From: Nitrospirota bacterium
GTDB taxonomy: Bacteria > Nitrospirota > Nitrospiria > SBBL01 > JAADHI01
Assembly: GCA_029261215.1 (NCBI GenBank)
Contig: JAJDBT010000041.1
Span: forward strand, 54,555 to 118,554
Reading direction: 5' to 3'
DNA length: 64,000 bases
Positions 1 to 10,133 of the stretch are shown here, piece by piece. Position 1 is the first letter of the stretch. Every line of letters begins with the position of its first letter. Below the pieces are notes generated by a model. The model was not told where the DNA came from and did no database searches. It was given only the letters and a program-made list of their open reading frames with translations. A program made the translations under genes and the position numbers.

Positions 1-2437
1 AGGAAACCGGGAAATCACCCTGACCTTGGGTTTTGATCCGGAGCATTTTTTTCCGGAAAAACTGCTTCCGCTCTTCCCGTCCTTGACTGAAAAATCAGGA
101 GAAGGTGCCGGGCCGCTTCAGGTCGAAATCAGCACCGAAAAAGGATGGATCGCTCCGGATACGCTGGAGATTAAAGTTGGCGCCTATGCGGCTTTAAGTA
201 AAACGGTCGATGTCAAAAAGGAGGGGCTTCAGGCCATCCAGTTTAAGCTTTCTTTTTCTGAGGGGCTTGATCCAATTACTGCATTTCCTGAGTCATTTAT
301 CAAAAGTCCCTGGCCGACGCTGCGTTTGATGCTGCGTCAAATCTGGAACGACGAACGCAAACAGTTTGTCACGCTTTATGCCGCGTTGAAAGATCTTGAG
401 CTTGTGAAAACACATGTGCGCGTCGATGTTTCGGGTTTAGGCGCGCTTCAGATTCAAAATGACAACGGCGTACTGGATGCCAAAAAACCCTTTGAACCTT
501 TTGGTGCAAATCCTTCCGTCGGCGCGCGATTTTATGTCGGTCATCCGGAACTGCTTCAGAAGCGGCTTGATCATGTTCAGTTTCAGGTGGAATGGATGGG
601 CGTTCCGGCCAAATTGAAAGATCACTATAAAAATTACGGGATTGATAGCGATCTGCCTTTTACGACCGAAATCAGTTTGATGGACCGCCGGGTAAAAAGG
701 CCGCTAAGTGATAAAACCAACCTTTTTGCCAATCTGACCAATGCCGGAGCAGCCCATACGATGCGTGTGCCCACGGCCGCCGAATCCAAAAGAGGTATTG
801 ATCTCGCCAGCATGCTCTTTTCTGCCAGTGGATTTCATTACGATCGGGACATGGCGGGCGGCTACCAGGGTGAACTGCCCGGATGGAGCCGTTACCTGCA
901 ATGGGAATTGAATGGCCCTGATTTTCAGCATGCGGCTTACCCTCGTATTTCCGCGAGCAAATCGCTTGAAATGGCTGCGGCCATTACCAATAAAACGCCG
1001 ACGCCACTTGATCCCACAAAATATCAGGTCAATCCGCCCTATACGCCCAAAATCAAAAAACTGAAAGTGGACTATGCCGCTTCCAGAGAAGTGGTTTTGA
1101 AAGAGAACTCAAAAGGCGCGTCGCAGGATCGTATTTTTCACTGGCACCCTTTTGGATACAGCGATGCGGAAACAGAAGGCCTGGAAACGGGCATTTCTTT
1201 TTTACCGGACTATGATGAAGAAGGGGCCTTGTATATTGGTATTCAGAGCTTTTCCCCCCCGCAAACCCTTTCGCTGCTGTTTCAAATGGCGGAAGGCAGC
1301 GCAAATCCCGACTTGGAGCCGGTGCCGGTATCCTGGAGTATTTTAAGCGGGAACCGTTGGCGGGCGTTAGAGGATGGCAGCATTCTCTCGGACAGCACGC
1401 GAGGCCTGATCAATTCCGGCATTATTTCGTTTTCATTAAAACCCGTGCTCCCCAATACTCGGCTTCCAAATGACCTTTACTGGATGCGCATATCCATTCC
1501 TCTGAATACCGACAGTGTTTGCGATACGGTGGCGATACATAGCCAGGCTGTGCCTGCCACTTTTGCGGATCAGGGCAATGCCCCGGATCATCTGGCCCAG
1601 CCCTTGGCGGCTGAAAGTATTACTGATTTGTCGAACCCGATGCCGGAGATCGACAGTATTTCTCAGCCCTACACCTCGTTTGGCGGGAAAATGGAAGAAG
1701 CCGATGGCATCTTTTACACGCGGGTCAGCGAACGCTTGCGTCACAAACAACGGGCCCTCAGCTTGTGGGATTATGAACATCTGGTGCTTGAACGATTTCC
1801 AGAAATTTACAAGGTAAAATGTCTCCCGGCCAGCCTCAACTCCCATGTGAATGATCCGGGGCGGGTCGAGATCATTGTCATCCCGGATATCCGCAACAAA
1901 CTTCCTTTTAATCCTTTTGAACCCAAGGCCCCGGCAAATTTAATCGCGGAAATTGAAGAGTACCTCTCGGATAAACATCCGCCCTTTGCAAAAATTACCG
2001 TCAAAAATGCATTTTACATTGCGGTAAAGGTGCGCTTTGGAGTGCGTTTTAAACCCGGAATTGATGAACGATACTATAAGAAAGTACTCAATGAAGAAAT
2101 CAACCGCTTCCTTTCCCCCTGGGCTTATGAAGAGGGCGCGGATATTGTTATCGGTGGAAAGATTTACGCCAACAGCATTATCAATTTTTTGGATCAGCGG
2201 CCTTATGTCGATTATGTCGTGGAAATGAAGCTTTTCAGCAGCATGGACGGCATCAATTTTAAGCTGGCACTGCCAAATAAAAATGAAGGGTATTCTGTCG
2301 CGGCAGATCGGCAGGACGGGGTCTTAGTCGCGGCGCAGAAACATGAGATCGACATGATTTCGGAAGAAGGCTATGCGCAGGAGTCTTTCTCCGGCATTAA
2401 CTATATGAAAGTGGAACTTGATTTTATAGTGGGTTGA
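1..2437 (+). CDS. eCIS baseplate J-like protein (5' end outside window)
   Basis: This is a partial gene. The frame is open to the left edge, so the TTG at 26 is internal and the real start lies outside. The C-terminal third looks like the baseplate J/gp6 wedge family: a stretch reading LSLWDYEHLVLERFPEIYKV, then a PGRVEIIVIPDIRNK strand and a regular alpha/beta tail ending in a predicted wedge-joining region. A middle segment (FEPFGANPSVGARFYVGHPE) resembles the corresponding part of extracellular contractile injection system (eCIS) baseplate proteins. In the family this protein forms the wedge that anchors sheath and tube to the plate. The following genes (fibre, second baseplate protein, CIS_TMP, AAA+ ATPase, DUF4157 cargo) support eCIS rather than a prophage. 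Which of the Afp11/Afp12 pair it represents is inferred. Confidence 0.8.
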   Translation, partial: GNREITLTLGFDPEHFFPEKLLPLFPSLTEKSGEGAGPLQVEISTEKGWIAPDTLEIKVGAYAALSKTVDVKKEGLQAIQFKLSFSEGLDPITAFPESFIKSPWPTLRLMLRQIWNDERKQFVTLYAALKDLELVKTHVRVDVSGLGALQIQNDNGVLDAKKPFEPFGANPSVGARFYVGHPELLQKRLDHVQFQVEWMGVPAKLKDHYKNYGIDSDLPFTTEISLMDRRVKRPLSDKTNLFANLTNAGAAHTMRVPTAAESKRGIDLASMLFSASGFHYDRDMAGGYQGELPGWSRYLQWELNGPDFQHAAYPRISASKSLEMAAAITNKTPTPLDPTKYQVNPPYTPKIKKLKVDYAASREVVLKENSKGASQDRIFHWHPFGYSDAETEGLETGISFLPDYDEEGALYIGIQSFSPPQTLSLLFQMAEGSANPDLEPVPVSWSILSGNRWRALEDGSILSDSTRGLINSGIISFSLKPVLPNTRLPNDLYWMRISIPLNTDSVCDTVAIHSQAVPATFADQGNAPDHLAQPLAAESITDLSNPMPEIDSISQPYTSFGGKMEEADGIFYTRVSERLRHKQRALSLWDYEHLVLERFPEIYKVKCLPASLNSHVNDPGRVEIIVIPDIRNKLPFNPFEPKAPANLIAEIEEYLSDKHPPFAKITVKNAFYIAVKVRFGVRFKPGIDERYYKKVLNEEINRFLSPWAYEEGADIVIGGKIYANSIINFLDQRPYVDYVVEMKLFSSMDGINFKLALPNKNEGYSVAADRQDGVLVAAQKHEIDMISEEGYAQESFSGINYMKVELDFIVG

Positions 2438-2503
2438 TATTTCTTTCGCAAAAGAGAGGAATACACAATGCGAAACGCTTACCGTTAAATAAAAGGACAA
2501 ACC

Positions 2504-4387
2504 ATGGAGATTAAAAAAAGAAATCGCAGCGAACTGAAATCTTTTTTTGTAAAAAATGCGATTCCGACCGAAGGGGAATTTGCGGAACTGATTGAAGGGA
2601 TGCTGAATCAAAAGGACGACGGCATTGCCAAGCTGCCGGGCAGCCCGCTCAGTATCGAAGCCTCTGGGGATGCGGCCAGCCAGAAAAAAACGATTAATTT
2701 GTATACCAACTTTTCAAATGCCGACCCGGATTGGGTTTTGAGTTTGAATCCACGGAGCGACCCCGCCAAACCCGCGACGGCCAAACCGGGTTTCAGTCTC
2801 AGCGACAATGCGGGAAACAGCCGACTATTTGTGGATCAATCAACCGGGAGTGTTGGCATTGGCACGGTGACGCCCGGCGCGAAGCTTGATGTGAGCGGAA
2901 ATATTTTTGCCGGAAATTCAGACATTTATTTTACCAAGACCGACCACAATCATTCGGGGATAGGGAATACCGCCGGATATGCCGCAATCGAAAATGCAAA
3001 AAGTCACGATGCCTTGATGATATTGGGCCGCTCAGGAACGGATAAGGGCCGCGCGGTCAAGTTGTGGGATTATTTACAGGTGAATGGCAGCATGGATGTC
3101 ACGGGAACCTTAAGTTTCGGATCCAGCGTCCGTCAGATGCTCAACCTCTATAACCTGGATTACGGTGTGGGGGTTCAAAGTTCAACGCAATACTTCAGGA
3201 CGGCTAAAAACTTCGCCTGGTTCAAAGGTGGAGCCCACCATAATGGTGAATTAAATCCCGGCGGCGGTACCGTGCAGATGGTGATTAAGGATGGTAATGT
3301 CGGGATAGGAACTTCAGACCCAAAACGGAATGTTCACATTGACAGTGGAGGGCAGATTGCGCTGGGTCAATCCAACAGCGTGGTAACAGATTCGCAAGCA
3401 GGAATCTACTGGCATGGGGGAGATGATTATGCGATTCATCGTACGCCCGGGGCCTGGACTGCCCCAACGTATCAACAACTTAGAATGGATTGGCCGACAG
3501 GTATTATTCTGGCACCAGGAACGGGGAACAATGCGGGTTATGAGAAGAGTTATGTGGAGATCACCCAAGGAAAGGGGCTCCGTGTGACGCAGGGTAATGT
3601 CGGGATTGGAGAAATCAATCCGGCAGATTCATTGGACGTGTCAGGCGGTGCTCGTTTCTTATCGGGATCAAATCCCGTTCGCTTCACTTCGGCGTGGAGC
3701 AATTTTCCCGCTGGGGCAATAGACCGAGCCGAGATTTCGAACGATACGGGATCTTACAAAACTCTAATGATTATTGGGAATAGGTCTGACAATGCTTCAA
3801 TCCGTCGAGTTTCTGTGTGGGATCGTTTGGAGGTAAATGGGACGCTTATTGTGAATCCGGGGGGTGTGGGTAATTTTGTTTTTGAGACGATGAGCGGATT
3901 GGATCATATTGGAAGTACTTATGTGATGCGTCCCCATGCGACTTACCACGGATCAATCGGTCATCCGAGTTATTTGATTCGCAATATGTATGTCCATGAT
4001 CTTTGGTATAACTATGACAAAAAACATTCTGACATGAATATAAAGAAAAATATTCGCTCCATTCCCTCTTCTTTTTCTGATTTGCTCAAGTTAAAAGGAC
4101 GTCTTTATGATATTCGGGAAAGTGCGAAAGCGCCAGGAGAGCCAAAAGAGGCATTGAAGAATCGACTGGGTTTCATTGCCCAAGAAGTTAAGGAGGTCTT
4201 CCCTCAATTGGTTTCCTTTAACGAGGAGGACCAGTCTTATTACATGGAATACGATGGTATTATTCCAATCATTGTTGAAGCGATCAAAGAATTTAAAACG
4301 CAATCTGACCAGAAAAACAATGACCTCCAGGGCATGATCGAAGCGCAGAACTTGGAAATTAGCCGCTTGAAAGCGCACAGAAATTAG
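2504..4387 (+). CDS. Tail fibre with C-terminal S74 intramolecular chaperone
   Basis: A 627-residue fibre-like protein. Residues about 115-132, 264-283 and 364-382 carry GxVGIGTxxPxxxLDVSG motifs typical of trimeric beta-rich tail fibres. Two related modules of about 45 residues (about 162-205 and 410-455, both with LMI(L/I)G...VxxWDxLxVNG) show internal duplication. The last 120 residues match the Peptidase S74 chaperone: Ser509-Asp510 followed by Lys514 fits the SDxxxK autocleavage signature, then GFIAQEVKEVFPQLV and MEYDGIIPIIVEAIKEF, and a terminal coiled coil. In known S74 proteins the chaperone trimerises the fibre and cuts itself off. The gene lies between two baseplate genes, so it probably encodes the receptor-binding fibre of the eCIS. 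The target cell is unknown. Confidence 0.85.
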   Translation: MEIKKRNRSELKSFFVKNAIPTEGEFAELIEGMLNQKDDGIAKLPGSPLSIEASGDAASQKKTINLYTNFSNADPDWVLSLNPRSDPAKPATAKPGFSLSDNAGNSRLFVDQSTGSVGIGTVTPGAKLDVSGNIFAGNSDIYFTKTDHNHSGIGNTAGYAAIENAKSHDALMILGRSGTDKGRAVKLWDYLQVNGSMDVTGTLSFGSSVRQMLNLYNLDYGVGVQSSTQYFRTAKNFAWFKGGAHHNGELNPGGGTVQMVIKDGNVGIGTSDPKRNVHIDSGGQIALGQSNSVVTDSQAGIYWHGGDDYAIHRTPGAWTAPTYQQLRMDWPTGIILAPGTGNNAGYEKSYVEITQGKGLRVTQGNVGIGEINPADSLDVSGGARFLSGSNPVRFTSAWSNFPAGAIDRAEISNDTGSYKTLMIIGNRSDNASIRRVSVWDRLEVNGTLIVNPGGVGNFVFETMSGLDHIGSTYVMRPHATYHGSIGHPSYLIRNMYVHDLWYNYDKKHSDMNIKKNIRSIPSSFSDLLKLKGRLYDIRESAKAPGEPKEALKNRLGFIAQEVKEVFPQLVSFNEEDQSYYMEYDGIIPIIVEAIKEFKTQSDQKNNDLQGMIEAQNLEISRLKAHRN

Positions 4388-4399
4388 GATGTTTGTACG

Positions 4400-6472
4400 A
4401 TGAATACAGATACGCTTACCCTTTCCACAAGGCCCTTCGAACACCCTGCAATGGACTATGTCTTTCTCCGGAAAGAAGGCATTCGTCTGATTGAGAAAAT
4501 GGCGGGTGAAGTCTGGACGGATTTTAATGCGCATGATCCGGGCATTACGATTCTAGAGCAGCTCTGTTACGCCATCACCGATTTAGGCTATCGTATGGCA
4601 TATGATCTGCCCGATTTGCTCGCCGGAGAGGGAATGGATCCCTACCAAAGTTTGTATTCGCCCGCCACCATTTTAAGTACGCAACCAGTGACGCTGACGG
4701 ATTTGCGTAAACTCGTGCTGGATGTGGCAGGGGTGAAAAACGCCTGGATCGAAACCCTTGAATCTCCTGCGCCACTTTATTTTCATGAGGGGAAAAAAGA
4801 ACTCCGTTTGGAGACCGAAGGCCCGGAAGACGGTCCACAGACACTAGAGCCGGTTTCACTGAAAGGCTTGTATCGGGTTCTGGTTGAAACTTCGGGACTG
4901 GTCGATAACGAAGGCACGCAAGTGGAACGTGAGGTGTCCAGGCGTTTGAATGCCCATCGCAACCTTTGTGAAGATTTTGACGAAATTTCTATTCTGGATC
5001 ATCAGGATGTGACGGTTTTGGCCCGGATCGAAGTGGGCCCGGTGGAAGACGCCGTGGAAGTCTTGGCCAATATCTATGAGCGCATTGCGCATTATTTCTC
5101 CCCCGTTCTCCCGTTTAAAACCCTTCAAGACATGCTGGATGCCGAAACACCCGTTGATGAAATTTTTGAAGGGCCCCTTTTAAAACATGGTTTTCTGGAT
5201 GCACAATCCCTGCAAAACCTGAAACGCAGAACGGTGCTCTACACCTCTGATTTAATCCGGGAAATCATGGGTGTTGCGGGTGTGCGCGCGGTACGGCAGA
5301 TTCGCCTGAAATCGGGCGAAACGATTGAGGCCTGGTCGCTCGCCCTGGGCGCAAAGCAGGTTCCGAAGCTGGTTTTCACTGCGGATGCGATTGTGCTGGA
5401 AAAAGAAGGAATGATCACGAGTCTCGATTACGACCGCGCTCAAGCGCTCTATAATGACCGGCTCAAACGCTCCACGACTTTTCCAGAGCTTCCATTGACT
5501 GCGCGTGATTTTATTCCCCCGGCTGGAAAAGATCGGGAGATTGACCATTATCATGCGATGCAGCATCAATTTCCTGCACTTTACGGCATTGGGGAAATCG
5601 GGCTTCCTGCCTCGGCGACACCGGAACGGAAGGCGCAGGCAAAGCAGCTGAAGGCCTATCTTTTGTTTTTTGATCAGTTGCTTGCCAATTATTTTTCACA
5701 ACTGGCGCAGGCCAAATCTCTGTTTTCATTTTACGGAGCGCATCAAAAAACCTATTTTTCACAAATGATTGCCGACCCCGCTTTGGGTCTTGAGGGTATT
5801 ATCCGGAATTCACCTGAAGCGCACCGCACCCATTTGGATGAAATGGTACAAAAAACAGCCGGAAACGGGGCCTCCACACAACGCAAGAATCGCTTTCTCA
5901 ATCATTTGATGGCGCGGTTTTCCGAGCAGTTTACAGACTATTCGCTGATTTTATTTGGTTTGATGGAAGGTGATGCAGAGACTTCTGAGGAAAAATTGAT
6001 TCAGGACAAACAGACTTTTTTACAGCAATACCCCAGAATCAGCGGGGCGCGGGGGACAGGTTTTGATGCCTTGAATCCCTGGGGGGGGCAGAATGTATCG
6101 GGCCTCGAAGAGCGCATTCGCTTGAAGCTGGGTATCGCAGCGCAGACAGACGAGCAGTTTTTTCTGATCGAACATATTCTGCTGCGTCCCATGGAAGGGG
6201 ATCTGCAACAGGAAATTCCCTTGTTGTCGGCGGTGCAGTCTAAAGACCCGTATTCTTTGCAGCTCAGTTTTGTGTTTCCCACATGGCCGACCCGTTTTGC
6301 CAAGCCAGTATTTAAACAGTTTGTCGCGCAGACAATCCGTGAGGAAACCCCTGCGCACCTCGTACCGCATGTGCATTGGCTGGATAAAGCGGATTGGACG
6401 ACGATGGCGTCGGTGTATCAGGATTGGCTTGAAAAACGCCGCCGTTATCTGATGGGAAAACTCGGAGTATAA
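4400..6472 (+). CDS. Second eCIS baseplate protein (Afp12-like)
   Basis: A 690-residue protein whose N-terminus contains FNAHDPGITILEQLCYAITD, the conserved HDPG-(I/V)TxLE signature of baseplate J-like proteins of phages and eCIS. No signal peptide or transmembrane segment is visible. It starts 12 bases after the fibre gene and is followed after 2 bases by the next gene, which suggests one transcript and translational coupling. In the family these proteins build the baseplate periphery that carries fibres. The length exceeds that of phage gpJ and is usual for eCIS versions. Assignment as Afp12-like rather than Afp11-like rests on order and the signature only. Confidence 0.75.
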   Translation: MNTDTLTLSTRPFEHPAMDYVFLRKEGIRLIEKMAGEVWTDFNAHDPGITILEQLCYAITDLGYRMAYDLPDLLAGEGMDPYQSLYSPATILSTQPVTLTDLRKLVLDVAGVKNAWIETLESPAPLYFHEGKKELRLETEGPEDGPQTLEPVSLKGLYRVLVETSGLVDNEGTQVEREVSRRLNAHRNLCEDFDEISILDHQDVTVLARIEVGPVEDAVEVLANIYERIAHYFSPVLPFKTLQDMLDAETPVDEIFEGPLLKHGFLDAQSLQNLKRRTVLYTSDLIREIMGVAGVRAVRQIRLKSGETIEAWSLALGAKQVPKLVFTADAIVLEKEGMITSLDYDRAQALYNDRLKRSTTFPELPLTARDFIPPAGKDREIDHYHAMQHQFPALYGIGEIGLPASATPERKAQAKQLKAYLLFFDQLLANYFSQLAQAKSLFSFYGAHQKTYFSQMIADPALGLEGIIRNSPEAHRTHLDEMVQKTAGNGASTQRKNRFLNHLMARFSEQFTDYSLILFGLMEGDAETSEEKLIQDKQTFLQQYPRISGARGTGFDALNPWGGQNVSGLEERIRLKLGIAAQTDEQFFLIEHILLRPMEGDLQQEIPLLSAVQSKDPYSLQLSFVFPTWPTRFAKPVFKQFVAQTIREETPAHLVPHVHWLDKADWTTMASVYQDWLEKRRRYLMGKLGV

Positions 6473-6474
6473 AC

Positions 6475-8307
6475 ATGCCCCACAGTAAGGACATTCCTAT
6501 TCGAGATGCACGGGATCGATTGATCGACCTCCTGGGTTTTGGGGAAACCTACCCTCTGAGGGATTTGGCGATTCTTGATGAACGACTGACGGTGCCTTTT
6601 AATGCCTCTGCAAAAATCCCCCTGGAGCCTTCTCAACTTGATGTGCGTTATCAGCTCTACGACCGGGAAGATCAGCCCGTTAAACGGAATCCCCAGGCCC
6701 TTAAAGGGATAGAGGTTCAGGGTACAGGAAATACCCTTCTGATCGAAACCCCGCCTGTACAGGACGATGTGACCTATAAACTCAAAGCCGTCAAAAACAG
6801 AACAAATCGTTCGGTTTATCTGCATGAGACGGCCACCATCAAAGTCGGATTGGATGTGACCTTAAAGGCGCGTATTCTCACTGGAACACGACTGGATACC
6901 GGTATTGAAATCGCGCAGGATATCGATCCGAGAATTATCGATTACGGAACGCCTGTTGAAGTGAAACTCATACAGAGTCAGGAAGGGGTGGATTATCGGC
7001 TGGTGTATTTCGATGCCTCAAAAGAAGTCATTTTAACGGAAGCCGATGTCCGGGGGAATTTGTCTGACATTTCCCTGGTGAGTCATGCGATTTATGAGGA
7101 TGTGGATCTTCGTATTCGGGCGACCAAAACCTTTGATCCTTCCGAAGGCAGAGAGACCCAGACTGAGCTGCTGGACATCGTTTTGCCTCTGAAGGTGAGG
7201 GCCAATCGTGCATTGAATGTCGTGATTGAGCCGACTTCTGTGATGGATTATAAAGGAACGGCAACGCTTCGAATCGGCAACACTCAAAAAAGCGCCCAAT
7301 ATCAGTTGTGGTTTCAAAAGATCGCGGATCCCAATTTTATTCATGGAACGCCTCCGGCGGATTCAGAGGTCATCTCCGTTGCGGTGGGAAGTGGCATCAA
7401 GGTGCAGGTACGTGATCCTGAGGGTGCTCAGTTTAGGCATCTCGTTCCCGGATTTATTGAGAATGGCGCCCCCAAAAAAGGCACGGGAGGACTGCTTCGT
7501 TTTCCGCTTACAGGGTTGACAGATGACAGTGTCATCCTTGTGAGGGCAACAAAGACACATGTTGCGGAAAATCCCATTCCCTCGACGGTTCAAATAAAAC
7601 AGGCGAGTGTGGTATTGCTGCGTCCTGACCCTGATCCCATGCTTGAGTTGAAAGTGAATGTGAGTGCTTCGGAAGCCATTGGGCCCCTTGAGGTTTCAGG
7701 CGGTCAGCCGGGTGTGTATTATCATTTTCGGCCGAAAGTAGATGGCCCAGACTTGGGATTGCCTGCTTATTTTCATAAAAAGGATGAATGGGATCCGGCC
7801 TTGAATAAAGGTCTGGGCCAGCTCAAAGTCGGTATTGACTTCGCCGTGCCGCGTGATTTACCCGTGGGCAGCGGCCCCTCACAAAACGACGCGGCAAAAA
7901 CCTTCCCTGTCGATCCGCTTGTGGATATTCAAAAAACGCCGCTCGATTCAAAATGGTCGGTTTTGGCGGTCAAAGCCCAAACCGGCATTGAACAAGCTGT
8001 GGCAAAATCGGCGGACATTCCGGCCTTGCCCGATATTTCTTTTGAAAATGCGGCCATTGCATCTGGCGCTGCGGCCAAAGTGATCGTTTTGGAGAGCCGG
8101 GCCGGAGAACGGTACCAGTTATTTTTAGACGGAGTCGCTGTGCGTCAGGCGCGAAACGGGAATGGCGAAACCCTCACGTTTAACACTGATCCTGTCACCG
8201 AAGAAACGGTTTTTGAAATGCGGGTCACGCGTCCCGGTGCAAACGAAAGCCTTGTTGTCACACGGGTATTGATGATGAAAATCGGGATTCAACCCGCAAG
8301 CACATAA
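6475..8307 (+). CDS. Unknown eCIS protein built of about five Ig-like repeats
   Basis: I do not recognise a named family for this 610-residue protein. It shows about five units with the pattern xYxL followed some 40-60 residues later by a strand such as YKLKAVK, LRIRATK, ILVRATK, SVLAVKA or FEMRVTR. The YxL strands read VRYQLYD, VDYRLVY, AQYQLWF, VYYHFRP and ERYQLFL. This suggests tandem beta-sandwich (Ig-like) domains. There is no signal peptide, membrane segment or cysteine pattern. The start is 2 bases after the baseplate gene and the next gene follows after 20 bases, so it is probably a structural part of the same particle, such as a spacer, spike shaft or fibre adaptor. That role is inference from position and fold only. 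Confidence 0.7.
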   Translation: MPHSKDIPIRDARDRLIDLLGFGETYPLRDLAILDERLTVPFNASAKIPLEPSQLDVRYQLYDREDQPVKRNPQALKGIEVQGTGNTLLIETPPVQDDVTYKLKAVKNRTNRSVYLHETATIKVGLDVTLKARILTGTRLDTGIEIAQDIDPRIIDYGTPVEVKLIQSQEGVDYRLVYFDASKEVILTEADVRGNLSDISLVSHAIYEDVDLRIRATKTFDPSEGRETQTELLDIVLPLKVRANRALNVVIEPTSVMDYKGTATLRIGNTQKSAQYQLWFQKIADPNFIHGTPPADSEVISVAVGSGIKVQVRDPEGAQFRHLVPGFIENGAPKKGTGGLLRFPLTGLTDDSVILVRATKTHVAENPIPSTVQIKQASVVLLRPDPDPMLELKVNVSASEAIGPLEVSGGQPGVYYHFRPKVDGPDLGLPAYFHKKDEWDPALNKGLGQLKVGIDFAVPRDLPVGSGPSQNDAAKTFPVDPLVDIQKTPLDSKWSVLAVKAQTGIEQAVAKSADIPALPDISFENAAIASGAAAKVIVLESRAGERYQLFLDGVAVRQARNGNGETLTFNTDPVTEETVFEMRVTRPGANESLVVTRVLMMKIGIQPAST

Positions 8308-8327
8308 GACCTTATTTAGAGGGCTCA

Positions 8328-10133
8328 ATGTCGGAGCAGCGGCATCGCATCAAGCGGCAGGTACTGGAAGTGGCCACCCCGAATCGGGAAGAAACCGAAG
8401 CGTTTTATGAGGCATTGAGGCGAATTTATGATGCACGCATCGTGCCGATGATTGATCAATGCTGTTCAGAATTAAGCCGCCCGGAAGAGATTATCCGGCT
8501 GGATACGGTGACATTGGATTTGGGGGCTCTGGATTTAGAGAACCTTGAAGAGGATCTTGTTTCTAAGTGCCGCATACAGCTTCGTAAACAATTATCCGAT
8601 GAAATAAATCGTCGGGCTCAGGTGCCAGGAGAAGAGACCGGCAAGCCTTTTTCTCAACTGGAACTGCTCGAGATCTTTACCCGAACAGGTCGTTTCCCCT
8701 GGTGGGCCGATGCCACAGACCGCAAACTGTTACAGCACAGCCTGCATGACCTGATTCAGAATGCTCCGAATATCTTGAGTCGATTGCTGCAGGGGCTTGT
8801 TCAGGAAGGGCCAGCCTTGGACCGCATGATTACTCATTTTGATGATCAGGCCCTTTCAGCCCTTTGTGCCCTGCGTCTCCAGTCTCATAAACCGTCCTCG
8901 GGTGCCGTGTCGCAGTATCTGCAATTACTAATAAGCGCTTCGGCCCGATTCAAAGTTTCGAATCAAAGACGTGTTTTATCCTCGCGTCAGGTTCGCACTG
9001 AATTTTGGAAGGCGGTGCTCGGCGTGCTTTATTCAAAGACGGAGGGTATGGCAGAGGCCGTTCCGTTTTTGCAGGCGGTTTTTTCCCGGCTTGCGAGGCG
9101 CTTTCATCTTTCATTTTCGGAATTTATTTCCAGCCTGCGAGCAGAAATCGAAACGACCCACATTTCAGGGAAAGCCGATATTCTCAAAATGATAGAAACC
9201 CTTTCAGTGGAGAAACAAAATAAAAAAACAGCCAGTGTTCGCGATCATCGCGAGAAGCCGTTTTCTGAAAGCTCAGACCCTGTTGCACAAGAAATTTTAA
9301 ACATATTGGACAATTTCAGGCGGTCGGGCGCTTACCTGGCATTGCTGTATGCGCCCTTTCGCGAGATATTGATTTCCCTTCCTGTGGATTTCTATCCTGA
9401 ATACTTAAGGCAGCTTAAAGATTTGGAGGTAGAAAAAGCCGGGATTGTTTCGGAAGATGAAAGAATAAAAGAAGCGCTTCGTGAGATGCTGCGCACCCTT
9501 CCATCCCGAAACAAGCTCTCGGAGCCCTTGGTGAGTCGCTGTCTTGCGGCAGTGGCGGATGAGGGATATGAACATTCACTTCAAAGACATTTTAGCGATC
9601 TCCAACAACACGTTCAAAGGCGTTTTGATGATGTCGAGGAACAATATATAGAAAACGCCGGGCTGGTCATCCTGTGGCCCTTTTTATCTCCTTTTTTTGA
9701 AAATGTGGGTTTGACTGAGACAAACCAGTTCAAAGACGGGGAGGCCGTGCAGCGTGCGGTCGCTTTGCTGCAATATCTTGCCTCAGAGGAAACAGATCCA
9801 CCAGAATATGACCTTGTTTTGAACCGCATTCTTTGCGGAATGGATCTGGAACGGGTCTTTCATCTGGATGCCCCTGTTTCCGAAACCGAAGCCCAGGAAT
9901 GCACGCAGCTGATTCAGTCGGTGATTGCACAGGTGCCGATTTTAAAAAAGATGTCTGTTTCGGGTTTTCGCGGGACTTTTCTGATCAGGAAGGGGGTGCT
10001 CAGCCGTGGGAACGGCGCATGGCTGCTTCGTGTGGAGCGGGCGACCTTTGACGTGGTGCTGGATCGTTTTCCCTGGGGAATGAACTGGATTAAATTGCCC
10101 TGGATGACGATCCCCTTACAGGTGGAATGGTAA
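8328..10133 (+). CDS. Contractile injection system CIS_TMP-family protein
   Basis: This 601-residue, mainly helical protein fits the family annotated as contractile injection system tape measure protein (CIS_TMP). The N-terminus (HRIKRQVLEVATPNREETEA) and the C-terminus are diagnostic: FLIRKGVLSRGNGAWLLRVE, then an FDVVLDRFPWG-type strand and the terminal WIKLPWMTIPLQVEW, a near-invariant ending of the family. A hydrophilic variable middle (about 290-420) separates the ends. The stop codon overlaps the ATG of the next gene (TAATG). The name tape measure is a family label; a direct length-ruler role is not shown here. Confidence 0.85.
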   Translation: MSEQRHRIKRQVLEVATPNREETEAFYEALRRIYDARIVPMIDQCCSELSRPEEIIRLDTVTLDLGALDLENLEEDLVSKCRIQLRKQLSDEINRRAQVPGEETGKPFSQLELLEIFTRTGRFPWWADATDRKLLQHSLHDLIQNAPNILSRLLQGLVQEGPALDRMITHFDDQALSALCALRLQSHKPSSGAVSQYLQLLISASARFKVSNQRRVLSSRQVRTEFWKAVLGVLYSKTEGMAEAVPFLQAVFSRLARRFHLSFSEFISSLRAEIETTHISGKADILKMIETLSVEKQNKKTASVRDHREKPFSESSDPVAQEILNILDNFRRSGAYLALLYAPFREILISLPVDFYPEYLRQLKDLEVEKAGIVSEDERIKEALREMLRTLPSRNKLSEPLVSRCLAAVADEGYEHSLQRHFSDLQQHVQRRFDDVEEQYIENAGLVILWPFLSPFFENVGLTETNQFKDGEAVQRAVALLQYLASEETDPPEYDLVLNRILCGMDLERVFHLDAPVSETEAQECTQLIQSVIAQVPILKKMSVSGFRGTFLIRKGVLSRGNGAWLLRVERATFDVVLDRFPWGMNWIKLPWMTIPLQVEW

